A stretch of DNA of 64,000 nt from Prochilodus magdalenae (Eukaryota; Chordata; Actinopteri; Characiformes; Prochilodontidae). The translations under genes and the position numbers were made by a program. This document shows positions 1-11,400 of the stretch, one piece after another. Below the pieces are notes generated by a model. The model had not been told where the DNA came from, made no database searches, and saw only the letters and a list, made by a program, of their open reading frames with translations. Every line of letters begins with the position of its first letter. The stretch's first letter is position 1. The stretch covers positions 930,001 through 994,000 of the forward strand of contig JAMWET010001661.1 of assembly GCA_024036415.1 (NCBI GenBank), given 5' to 3'.

Positions 1-2177
1 AATTCTGAAACAAATCTCTGCAACTCAGAATATGCTAGTAGGCTTGGTTGCTAACATTGTTATTAGCATGTATGTTAGCATTGCCCTGTTTTCATTCATT
101 TCAAAAATGAATGAAAATTAAGTCATTGACTTGCTTCTGGTTGCCGGTTGTCTAATGATAGCACTAAGCGATGTTCACTCATCATTGCCTTCCAAAGGCA
201 ATATTAACAAACATTAAATAAAGATCACAGACATTTAAAGGTATTATTGTGAAAATGTTTATTAAGACTAACTAAGATTGCCTCAATGACCATGTCATCA
301 AGCATGCTTGACTTTTACCTCCAAGTAAGGCTAACTAAGGCCTATTTGTCAGCTTCTTAATTAAATAACAATTGGAATTTCCTTATAATATAGATTCAAT
401 AAGGTAATGAGACATATTTCTTCATAATCATCATGTTCATGGAACCAGTTTGAGATGTCATGTGATACGTGTGCTTTGACAACGTGCATTATGTGTATGC
501 TGTATGTAGCTAAGACAAAACTGCATCCAACAAGAAATCCAGCATGGATCTCCAACTGGTCACTAATATGATCATACAGGTTCAAAAACCCCTTTGGAAG
601 CAGATTTTAACCTGGGGACAGAAATAAAGACCTTGAATGGCTACAGGTATCAAGTATGATAGGGTTAATGATAAGTTCAGCCGCTCAGTGCTTAAAGTAT
701 CCCCTTAAACTTAGAGTGAGCAGTAGGTCACTTTAATACCTTCACCTGTCAGAATCTTAACGTTCTGCCTAGTTGACTCTAACACCACTTTGTGTGATTT
801 ATTTATAACTGTAGAGCCTCAGCTTTAACCTGAGTGACACTATCCAAGAACATGTTTGACAAACTGTGCTCCAGCCATTTCCTTCCTGCCATGATATAGA
901 GCTCTCAAACCCCCTTTTCACCAACTTCAGCAAAAAAGGATCAATTATATTACATTTGACTTTCTTAAGTGTTCTGAGCAACCAGGGTTGGAGGGTAGTC
1001 AGATTAATAATGACTTCCAGATCTATGTTCTGGAAAGCTTTTTTTTAAGAAAGAAGCATTTATTATATACACAAGGCCCAAAATAGACCATTTTTGAGTT
1101 TGCAAACAGGGATGATGTGTTTTGTGGGTGGAGCTAAATGGGTGGCAGAAAGTGACAGTTAGCATAGCGGGGTCAGGTACAGGAATAAAGGAATATGGAT
1201 CATCCAGACGCCTTCGCCAGTTATTTTAATGGTTTGCCAGCAGAGAACAGGTTGACATGCACTAACAAGCTAACCTCTAGCAATTGGGTGAGATTTCCTG
1301 ACCTGTACCTACAGTCAGGTCAAGACTAGGTCTTTGTATAGCTTATAGAAAACCCTGCATCTATACAAAGAAAAGCCACACATATTCCTCGGTTATGTCC
1401 AGGATGTCAGGTGTTTTCTGTGCATTATGGAACGAGGTACTGCCCAGCCAGTGACAAGGACATAAAACACAGATAACTTTAAAGACATGGACTACTATAA
1501 CCCAGGCAAACAGCTGTATGCTGATGGCTAGCTGAACCTGCATGGCTGGCTCAGTATTAACTCTTTATCATTGTTTATTGTGTGTTAAAGGAATATATGT
1601 CACTAAACTGCTCCTGCTATTGCTCTAGCAGTATGTTTCTAGTTATTTTGTGCTGTAAGGCTCATATAGAACTAATACAGTTAGCTGTTAGCTGTAGGGG
1701 TAAAATAATATGCTCCCTATGTATTGTATATGTATTGCATACATCAAATTCATGCTCTAATATAGGCTAATCATTAGACCCGTGCAGCTGTACTTCCTTT
1801 TAAGGCATCTGCTTTTAGACTCAAAGGCCATTTTTGATGATGGTTTTCTATAAAATGAAGGTCATTTGTTTTTCCATTCCTAGTCCTGGCATCCAACAGC
1901 GCAAGACATTTTTTGTTGTTATTCCATGAATCTCACACATTTTGCTTCATTTGTGTCTGCTGTTTTTCTGCCTTCACAGCTGCACACACAAACTGCCTGT
2001 GACATAACCATGATGTCCTCTCCAAACTGGTCTATACATCAAATAAATAAGGACATGCAGTATATGCTTTTTGGGAAAAGGGCTCAATTGTTTTGTCAAT
2101 GTCCTTATACCATTACAATCTTTTAATTTCATCTTATTTTATAGTTTTTCCTAAAAAAACAAAAATAAATTAATACA
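1..2177. other. Unannotated AT-rich stretch
   Basis: I see no gene, RNA or clear repeat here. The longest open frames are about 60-74 codons on both strands, use no recognisable domain and look like chance frames. The stretch ends at the TA dinucleotide that is the target site of the Tc1-like element beginning at 2180. Confidence 0.6.
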
Positions 2178-2179
2178 TA

Positions 2180-2397
2180 CAGTGCTGGCCAAAAGTATTG
2201 GCACCCCAGAAATTCTGTTAGATAATGCTCCATTTCTCCCAGAAAATGACTGCAATTACAAATGCTTTGATATTAAAATGTTCATTTAATTTGTCTTCAA
2301 TGGAAAACCACAAAAAGAATTGTCAAAAAGCCAAATTGGATATAATTCCACACCAAACATAAAAAAGGGGGTGGACAAAAGTATTGGCACCCTTTGA
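2180..2397 (+). repeat. Left IR/DR terminal repeat of the Tc1-like element
   Basis: The outer transposase-binding repeat begins at 2180 and the inner one lies around 2371-2397, sharing the core 'CAAAAGTATTGGCACCC'. The spacing of roughly 190 bp between the two cores is the same in the right arm. Both copies read in the same direction, which defines the direct repeats within the inverted repeat. Confidence 0.9.
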
Positions 2398-2561
2398 AAA
2401 ATCATGTGATTCTTCTCTAATTTGTGCAATTAACAGCACCTGTTACTTACCTGTGGCACATAACAGGTGGTGGCAATAACTAAATCACACTTGCAGCCAG
2501 TTAAAATGGATTAAAGTTGACTCAACCTCTGTCCTGTGTCCTTGTGTGTACCACATTGAGC

Positions 2562-3581
<1,020 letters not shown>

Positions 3582-3584
3582 GCT

Positions 3585-3801
3585 GAGGGTGCCAATACTT
3601 TTGTCCGGCCCATTTTTGGAGTTTTGTGTAAAATGATAATTGATTTGACTTTTTTTTCATTCTCTTTTGTGTTTTTTCATTGCAAGCAAAATAAATGAAA
3701 ATATTAATACCTAAGCATTTGTGATTGCAATCATTTTCTTGGAAGAAATTGAGTATTATCTGACAGAATTGCAGGGGTGCCAATACTTTTGGCCAGCACT
3801 G
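3585..3801 (-). repeat. Right IR/DR terminal repeat of the Tc1-like element
   Basis: This is the reverse complement of the left arm. The inner repeat is at about 3585-3610, immediately after the transposase stop, and the outer repeat ends at 3801 before TA. The transposase stop codon (3579-3581) lies only a few bases from the inner repeat, as in compact Tc1-type elements. Confidence 0.9.
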
Positions 3802-3803
3802 TA

Positions 3804-4706
3804 ATAATATCCAATAAGTATAATACAACAATAAATGTTCCCAAAGAATTCAGGGTTCTAAAAAAATAAATTTTATATGTAACTCTTTTTAACAAATAAA
3901 GCATATTGCTGTAGTCAAAACAAATCCTTGCATCTCCAAAATAAAAACAAAAACTTTTCTAAAGGAATCTTCTTAGCTTTTAATAATAAAAAAAAAGATT
4001 TATTCACATGCAGTTTTGGACTATTTCTATTGGACTGTTCATCATGAGATGGTCACCCAATGTCCAGGACAAGCTTGTAACAATGACTGGGGAGATGGAG
4101 GTGAAGAAGACAAGCATACAGAATGCAAGGGCAAGCTGGCAGGGCTATTAGTGTCCATGATGAAAATGGCAACACAAAAATCAAAGCTAAAAAAATAATC
4201 ATAGAACCATCTAGAACACAAAACAAAGAACGAATGACTGGGGATAAACACCCTAAACTGGGCATGCAAACCCAACAAGTACAGGAGATAATTACAGGGA
4301 TGAGCAACAGATTAGACACAGGTGAGGGGCAAGACAAAGGGGCGGAGCAAAGAAGGAGTAAGGAACCAAAACAAGGAACATAAAGGAAGGTAAAAAGTAG
4401 AGTGGGACAAAGACAAAAGGGCAATGTACAAGGATTGTTACAGCAGTAGACACTACATCTCATTTCAGAAGAGCTTTTGGAATCACTTGGACAACAAAAG
4501 AAGGAAAAATGGGATAGAGAGAGAGAGAGAGAGTGCACAGACTGTGTAATGCTGTAGTTCTCAAGTAAAAACTGACTAAATAAGTAGCGTCTAGTCTCTT
4601 TACCACAGAGCTCCTCAGAACATCAGAAACAGTGCTGGAAAACTTGTTGAGTTCAAACAATATTGCTTCACTGTGCACTGCACTATATCTGCAGTATATA
4701 CATACC
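3804..4706. other. No gene; purine-rich tract and a GA microsatellite
   Basis: No coding sequence is recognised. From about 4060 to 4440 the + strand is strikingly purine-rich and the minus strand shows overlapping frames of 78 and 161 codons rich in S, L, C and P, a by-product of this bias. The tract resembles decayed retroelement 3' sequence in antisense, but I cannot name a family. A (GA)9 run lies at 4516-4533. Confidence 0.4.
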
Positions 4707-5370
4707 CAGTGGCCACTTCATTAGGGACACCTCCCTCATTCACCATTTTATCAGCTCGTCCTACCATATGGGAGCACTTTGTAGTTTTGCAAATAAAAGC
4801 CACAGTCCATCTGTCTCTCTACATAATTTGTTAGCTCCCTTTCACCCTGTTCTTCACTGGTCAGGATTCTAACAGGACCACCACAGAGCAGGTATTATTT
4901 AGGTGGTGGATCATTCTCAGCACTGTGCTGGTGTGTGTTGCATTGGTACATGTGGATCAGAGTTTAAACCTTGTGTCCACTTACAGTGCACTCTATAAGA
5001 CACTTCTACCATGCTGGTCCACCGTGTACATGTACATTTAGAGACGTACAGATAGCTTATCTGTTGCTGCAGAGTTTGTGTTGGACATCCTCCGTTGTTT
5101 CGTCAGTGGTCACTGGAGACTGGCTACAGGATGTTGTTGGGTCGTTAGCTTTGGCTGGTGAACTATTTTCAGACCTGCAGTGACAGTGAGGTGTTTAAAC
5201 ACTCCAGCAGCACTGCTGTGTCTGATCCTCCTATGTGGTGGTCTTGTGGGGATTGTGTGCACTGAAGAACAGGGTGAAAGGGGCATTAACACAGTATGCA
5301 GAGAAACAGGTGAACTACAGTCTGTAACTGTAGAACTACAAAGTGCATCTATATAATAAGTAGAGCTGTA
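4707..5370. mobile_element. Foldback (palindromic) dispersed repeat
   Basis: The two ends are imperfect inverted repeats of about 140 bp: 4752-4891 pairs with 5229-5368, sharing 'GCACTTTGTAGTT', 'TTTCACCCTGTTCTTCA' and a 'GGACCACCAC' block. The middle (about 4950-5225) carries further self-complementary pieces such as GTGTTTAAACAC. No transposase is present. The arrangement fits a non-autonomous foldback/MITE-like element. From memory it belongs to a family very abundant in otophysan fish genomes; a repeat search would settle the name. The leftmost 45 bp (AGTGGCCACTTCATTAGG) resemble the end of a different Tc1-type family, so the outer boundary may be chimeric. Confidence 0.65.
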
Positions 5371-5488
5371 TTTATATAAATGACCCTGTTTTACCTGTTT
5401 ACCTGTCGCTTTTTTGCTGTGTCAGCACAAATGACTGGGAAAACATCAGCAGCTGCTCCACCCTTATATAAACACGTTGCACACTTAG

Positions 5489-5565
5489 TTAAACACTCCA
5501 GCAGAACTGCTGTCCCTGATCCACATGTACCAGTGCAACATACACCAGCACAGTGCTGAGAATAA
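5489..5565. repeat. Fragment of the foldback repeat
   Basis: This short piece repeats the inner part of the neighbouring element: 'AAACACTCCAGCAG', 'CTGATCCACATGTACCAG' and 'CAGCACAGTGCTGAGAAT'. It is separated from the main copy by about 120 bp of other sequence, so it is either a detached end of the same insertion or a second fragment. Confidence 0.6.
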
Positions 5566-5570
5566 AGTGT

Positions 5571-7655
5571 TGCAGTATGTGATCCCCAATATTACAGTCA
5601 CCCAAAAAATCAGAAACCAGTCAGATAGTGAGAGATGGCTGGTCTGATTTAGAGTCTCCTAGGACTTTAAAAGTCATGTAGTGTATCCAAAGCCTTACAC
5701 AGCAACTCTCCCATTCCAACTGGAGTAGTTAGCTGCTTTCCTCAGAGAGCACTGCCGCTTTCACAGCACAACTTCGCTTCATCTACCAGGCTTGCTAGCC
5801 CCTTCTTAGTTGTAAGCTAGCACGAATCATCAGTGCAGCACGAAAATGAGCTCAATAAATGTACAGCGGTGTCGTCATGCTGCATTGTAAGTAGCTCAGC
5901 TTTTGACCAGAGAACAAAGAGGTTTTTTTACCTGTTTTACATTCATTCGTACAAGGACACATGTTGAAGAGGCTGAGTACAAGGCAATGGTGAGTATAGC
6001 AGAGAGCTGAGTGTAGCTCTTAGCACTGAAGAGGCTGTGTTCTTTCTCACTGTGTTTGTTGCTGTTTTAGCAAATTAAAAGTAAAGCCACATTATGAATC
6101 ATAAGCTCAAACTGTACTTACCCATCAAACAAATATCTGAGTATTCAGGTCAGCCTACCCAGAATTGTTGTAATACTTCAGTAGTTTAATGTACCAACAG
6201 TCAAAACAGTCAAAATCTGATTTTAGTTTTGTTACTGTGCCTTTAAGATTGATATATATGTAAATGAGCTCTGTTCCGGTTGGCTCCCCTCATTCAAAAA
6301 GCAGTCTGGGTTGAAGTCCTGCTGGCTGAACACACTACATAGAATTTGTCTCAAAACGAAAACAATGAATTCAAAACAGCTGCAGGAATGTAACTGCAAG
6401 TCTGCTATAAGAGCAGCTTTTATAGAAAACCTTACATGTATAGTGCCATAGACCATTCTTAGCGGTGTGCGTTCACGTGAAAACATCAATGATGGTTTCT
6501 AAGCAACCTGGGTTGCTAAGCAGAACTTCTACATGCAACTTATTTGTGTGACGCACGAATTGATGCTGCCAAAATAAAAAATAGCAAAAGTAATTTTAGT
6601 CACACTGATGGATAAACAAACAAGTAAAAAAAAAATGGAAAATGGAAAAATATTTGCAAACATATGACAAAGCGCAAGTCACTTGTTGAGTTTGATGCCA
6701 ACCTTGACTCCCTTTCTGGGTCCAAACACTCCATCAAATCAAAAAGAAAACAATGACGGAACCTGTGAACATTTCCGCAATACATTTTTTTTTTAATTCC
6801 AATCCACTTTTTAACCCATCTGGGTCCAAGTCTCTATTGCATTTCCTATCTCTATTGCGAGTCCATTGAGTTAGCTGAGTCTCTCGTCTTTTCAGTAGAC
6901 CGCAGTGCTGTATTATTTGCTGTTTGAATAGAAGTAAAAAAACCTACAGATTAGTTGTCATTCTTTCTTCTTCTTGTGATCAGACAGAGAAGAGGAAGTG
7001 GCTGCAGTTGATAAGGTGGTTTACAATCTTCATTGCAATTCTCATCACAATGAAAGCAATAGAATTACAATTGGCTCTACCTGGGATGCTATCTGACCCG
7101 GTATGTGCTTAAACAAGCAAAGAACAAGCTAGTTTAAAGTGATTATTAAAGTCCAGAAACTCAAAAATCTCAAAAAAGATCTAGACCTTCTGAAAGACCT
7201 GGCTTACAATTACTACTAGTAAAAGAACCCAAATTGTAGTGACTTAAAAGAACAGCCAACATGGTTTCTATTCAAAGTGTGACTCTGAGTTTGCAGTTCA
7301 TTCCAGGGTGATATGTTAAAACATGTATGTTGTGGGTGTTTTCGAGATGGATCAGAGTGGAGAGATTCTTGTGGAAACATCTTTTCAGTGTGAAGATCAG
7401 AGGAATCCTTTCAATGTTTGAAATTGATCTGTCTTCTTTCAGGAGTAGAACTTTGTTGAAGAACTTTACTCTTCATCCTTCTCCGACATGCTCCACTTCT
7501 CTTTTTTCTACTACCCACTAAAAGAGAAATGGGAGTTAAACAGGTGATGAATGAAGAACAGGTGTGCAGTGTTAGTCAATTATCTGGCCACATTCTCTCA
7601 CTACACTGGTGGCAAACTCCAGAACACTGATTACAGGTCCTCAGGGCTGTTCCTT
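5571..7655. other. No gene recognised
   Basis: Frames do not exceed about 85 codons and show no domain. Around 6230-6330 the phrase 'AAATGAGCTCTGTTC' recurs in variant form near 42.4 kb, hinting at an old dispersed repeat, but I could not define its limits. The rest shows no structure I can support. Confidence 0.5.
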
Positions 7656-8396
7656 ATGGTGGCCGAGAGAGCCCAATGCACTGCAAGTTAAAAACGTGCT
7701 GCAAAGTCTTAAAACACAAGCATCAAAATGACACAACTCGCACAACATTAGCCAAACGCGCTGCAAGATCTGAAAACACAAGCATCAAAATGACACAACT
7801 TGCACAGCATTAGCCAAACGCACTGCAAGATGTGAAAACACAAGCATCAAAATGAGACCGCTTGCAAACCATTAACCGAACGCGCTGCAAAGTCTCAAAC
7901 GCGCAGCAAACACTGAAAACACCTGCAGCTTCCAAAACACACGCAAAAAGCCTCAAAACACAATGGAAGTGTTTCCGAGGGACACTGAAAGTGGACGGAC
8001 CCATTTGAGAGCTGACTGCGTGGAAATGTAAGTATTATCTGTTTATTAATGAATATTCAGTCGGGTTATTGGCCGGGTTCATGTGTTTATATTTCTCTAC
8101 GTCCAGGTCCACACAACCCGCTCTCGAATGGGTCCGTCCACTTTCAGTGTGCTCCGGAAACACTTCCGTTGTGTTTTGAGGCTTTTGCATGTGTTTTCAG
8201 TGTTTGCTGCGCGTTTGAGACTTTGCAGCGCATTCGGTTAATGGTTTGCAAGCGGTCTTATTTTGCTGCTTGTGTTTTCACATCTTGCAGCGCGTTTGGC
8301 TAATGTTGTGCAAGTCGTTTCATTTTGATGCTTGTGTTTTGAGACTTTACAGCACGTTTTTAACTTGCAGTGCATTGGGCTTTCTTGGCTACCGTA
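7656..8396. mobile_element. Foldback element with tandem units in its arms
   Basis: A left arm of about 356 bp (7657-8012) is complementary to a right arm of about 276 bp (8120-8395), with a loop of about 107 bp. The ends read GGTGGCCGAGAGAGCCC and, on the other strand, GGTAGCCAAGAAAGCCC. The arms contain a 62-bp unit carrying 'AACACAAGCATCAAAATGA' and 'ATTAGCCAAACGC'. The left arm has three units and the right arm two; the length difference is explained by that extra unit plus a gap of about 19 bp. GTTCCT lies directly outside both ends (7650-7655 and 8397-8402), a possible target duplication. There is no transposase, so it would be mobilised in trans. Confidence 0.8.
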
Positions 8397-8402
8397 GTTC
8401 CT

Positions 8403-9580
8403 GGCATCAAAAACAACTTTCACATTTGACCAAACATGCCAAACTAGCAGAGCAAGTGGTCCCAGGCCTGGAAAATAAACACCTTTAATATCTTGGTAAA
8501 AGATACTGGGTGGCTGTTTTTGTTCCCTTACTCCTTATAACTTCAGCATAAACGGATGAGGATTGTAAATGGATAAATTGCTTTAGGATGATGAGCTAGT
8601 TACCCAACCCACAGTTACCAATGACAGCCATAATAGAGAGTGGAAAGGCCTTGATCAAGCGCTGGTAGGCATCCTCATGCCTCTCGTGGCTGTCATCATT
8701 CTTCCGCCCTCTCTTGTGGCCGGCGTCCTCCTCCAGTTGTCTCTCGCACACTGGCTTTCATTGGAGTGAGGCTCCAGCATGGCATTCCTCCCTTCTCCTG
8801 TTGTTGGTGCCTGTGGTTTGGGTGACTGCCACAACTGAGTAGGTGGATACATATAAATGAGGCTTACCTCAATGAGTTGTTTTTTTTGTTTGTTTGTGTT
8901 TTTGGTGACATTGCTAAAGCAGGGCAGTCTTTTACTGTTTGTTTCCATATATGGGCTCCACTGACTGAGGAGTGGGAGGTTTGCTGTGAAACCTCAGCAT
9001 TTTTTTATATGCTACATTTATTTTGTACAGTTACAGTGCTGCTGTGTATACCTCCGTTGTTCTGAACTCAGTCACGGTCGAGCACACAATGACAGCTATG
9101 ATGCTGGCTATTTGTAAAGAATGGGCTCTATGCCAAAGGTCCATGAATAATGTCTTTGTTTTTCTTTCTGAAACAGAGAGTGGGGGGTAAAGAGATACTG
9201 AGGAGAAGAATGAGAAGGAAAGCAAACAGAGGTGGCCCCCTCTGGCGCTGTGGACCACTCCAGCCTGTGGCTGTGAACGTCTCAATTATAACAAGCTTTG
9301 AACTAATGAGTTCCCTGGCCACTCTGGGGTGGGGGAGTGGTGGTGGTTGTGGTTGCTATGCTGGAAAACAAGCTGAACCTAAATGAATAGTGGTCAAAAG
9401 CAAATACTTTGGCTGTGCTGTATGTGTTGCTGTGTTGTCATGAAAACCTTTTCATCTTGTTTATTTTTCATATGTATGTCGTCCAAGATCCTTAGGCTGG
9501 TCTTATATTTCAGAAACGTGGCTTTTGATCAGAAAGCCGCTATATGATGTTTTTTTTTTTTTTTAGGTGAAACCAATCCA
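8403..9580. other. No gene recognised
   Basis: Frames up to 97 codons on both strands lack domains. Around 8660-8830 the sequence is more GC-rich and CT-biased, without an identifiable product. Confidence 0.5.
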
Positions 9581-9584
9581 GTGT

Positions 9585-10210
9585 TGTAAAGCATCAGTTC
9601 AAAAGGGGTCTGGCAGGGATGTTCCATATTGCCTGTACCTGTTTAATATCATGGCAGAGATGGCCGTGCATGAAGATTTTGGTTGCTAAAAATGTTTAGG
9701 ACTGCTGGCTGATTGATATCATACTACTTGCCTCAGTATTCAAAGTTTTGAAGCTGAGCTTCAAGTGCCAGAAGTTGATCACCCTATTATGTAAAACGGT
9801 ATATTTATTTTATAGATAACACCAAAATTATGGCATTAGATCTTAAAAATGTGCAATACCGAGATTAAGGAAAGTCTGGAAACAGTGTAAACATTTCTGC
9901 ATCTTGGCTTAATAATAAAAGACAACCCAGAATGTTATGAGGACATTGGCACAGGACTGGGAAAAGTGTAAGGAATTATGTTATCATTGAAAGGCATATG
10001 TAAAATTTCAAAAACAATTAAACTTTGATAACTGAAAGCTTTATTATGGCACGTGACCAATTATGGAACAAGAAAGCTGGTTTCTAAATGAAGTAAATGA
10101 GAGCAGGATCAGTGTCTTTCACTTAAAGTGCTGTAGACAAATCATACAGAATCCACAGAAAGCTGAAAAGACTAATGATTGGGCTCTACAAAGAAAGGAA
10201 CGCTGAACCT
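9585..10210 (+). pseudogene. LINE-like reverse transcriptase relic
   Basis: Broken pieces of a non-LTR reverse transcriptase appear in order on the + strand. Translation from 9606 gives GSGRDVPYCLYLFNIMAEM, which resembles the RQGC..SP.LFN..AE box of LINE polymerases. About 100 bp later 'DIILLAS' follows where the catalytic YADD box is expected, with the YAD part decayed to include stops. Around 9818-9845 a frame reads NTKIMALD, like the conserved segment after the palm. Near 10130-10180 the pieces QIIQNPQKAEKTND resemble the C-terminal region. Every segment is shifted or interrupted, so nothing functional remains. The family is not assigned; the order of four weak matches on one strand is the argument. 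Confidence 0.5.
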
Positions 10211-10454
10211 CATAAAAATAATACAAAACTGAAAACAGAACAAGGATCCAAAAAATAAGGCAAAAAAACCCGGATGGACCACACTGTCAAAGGGATGGGT
10301 CAAAATATTTATTATGATTTTTTATTTTATATAGTTATTTATACTTAATCATCTCTTTAAAAAAAAATCAAGTGAGCCCTGGCCATGAAACCACCAAAAG
10401 GACAATCAGCAAAGAAGCAACCACAACAAATTCAAATCAGAGTCAAGATCAAAT

Positions 10455-10795
10455 TACGAGCCACAAAATGTGCGTATCAACCCCAGAACAAAAGCGAAAG
10501 ACCTTGTGAAGATGCTGGCTGAAGCTGGTTGGAGTGTCATTATCTACAGTGAAAGAGTCCTGTAGCGACACGGGCTGAAAGGTCACACTGCGAGGAAAAA
10601 AGTCATTACTCTAAAAGAAACATAAAAAAGCCAGATTACAGTTTATAAATGCATACGCGATCAAAGACTCAATTTTTTGGAGAGGTGTTCTGCGGTCTGA
10701 TGAAACTATAATTTAATTGACCATCGTTACATTTGGAGGAAAACAGGGGAAGCATGCAAGCCTGAGAACACCATCCCAACCATCACGATTTTTCC
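10455..10795 (+). pseudogene. Tc1-like transposase relic, 5'/middle part
   Basis: The + strand reads NPRTKAKDLVKMLAEAGW in one frame, followed by an 'ERVL*RHGLKG' segment and, after frameshifts and stops, RYIWRKTGEACKPENTIPT (about 10728-10784). These match in order the linker, second helix-turn-helix and post-catalytic RYVWRK..ACKP.NTIPT region of the Tc1-like family common in salmonids and other fish. The first catalytic aspartate region survives as 'CGGTCTGATGAAAC'. The frame stops abruptly at about 10790, where unrelated sequence begins. Confidence 0.75.
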
Positions 10796-11250
10796 CTTTG
10801 CCTCCGATCTCCCAAACCTTAACAACCAAAATCCCTTGACTTCATAATCACATGCCAGCCATCGCCCAATCATGCTGCATTTTTCCGTTCATCGTCTCCA
10901 GAGTACTGATCAAACATACCTGTCTCTCATTTAGTCTGCCTGTTCAAAAGCTCCTGGTTCACACGCTCACGTTGTGAAGTATTTCCACTTTGTGTCTTAC
11001 GGAGCGGGCTATCCCTGTGATTTCTGATTGATCTTCTGATCTTCACCTTGTTTGATTCTTGTTTACCCTTTTGTCTTTGCCCTCTGGTTTTGTTTGCTGT
11101 TTGACTGTCTTTTGGTTTCATGACTTTGTCTGCTCCCTTTGGTATGTTCGCCCGGTTTATCTTGTTTAGCTGCGAACTTGTTAATAAACCCTTGCTCTGC
11201 TCCTAGCTCAGTGTGCGTCAATCCCAGTTTGTTAATACTTACACAGAATT
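10796..11250 (+). mobile_element. Insertion splitting the Tc1 relic, unclassified
   Basis: This block separates two parts of one decayed Tc1 transposase. It is T/C-rich on the + strand and ends with 'TTAATAAACCCTTGCTCTGC', a polyadenylation-like AATAAA followed by a CT-rich tail. That resembles a retroelement LTR or a LINE/SINE 3' end. I see no clear target duplication or terminal TG..CA. The conserved right half of the transposase (second D to E) is missing, so the event could be insertion plus deletion. Confidence 0.4.
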
Positions 11251-11400
11251 TCAGCAAAATAGTGTGAGAAGCTTGTGGGAGGATAACCAAAACGTTTGAC
11301 CCAAGTCATATAGCTTAAGCACAATGCTATCAAGTCTGATTTAATATCAGACAGTAAAAAAGTTGTCTTTTTATACAGTGTATGTAAACTGCCCATTTCA
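11251..11400 (+). pseudogene. Tc1-like transposase relic, 3' end
   Basis: The sequence 'AAGCTTGTGGGAGGATAACC' followed by 'AAACGTTTGACCCAAGT' corresponds to the C-terminal LVEGYPKRLTQV of the same Tc1 family as the relic upstream. 'ACAGTGTATGTAAACT' (about 11377-11392) resembles that family's inner repeat. It is the continuation of the 10455-10795 piece on the far side of the insertion. Confidence 0.7.

Noticed and set aside
4053..4538. 161-codon minus frame rich in S, L, C and P
   Set aside because: Explained by the purine-rich + strand, which reads as CT-rich codons on the other strand; another frame also stays open there.
10796..11250. Solo LTR
   Set aside because: The AATAAA and CT-rich end fit, but I could not find TG..CA ends or a target duplication, so it is left unclassified.
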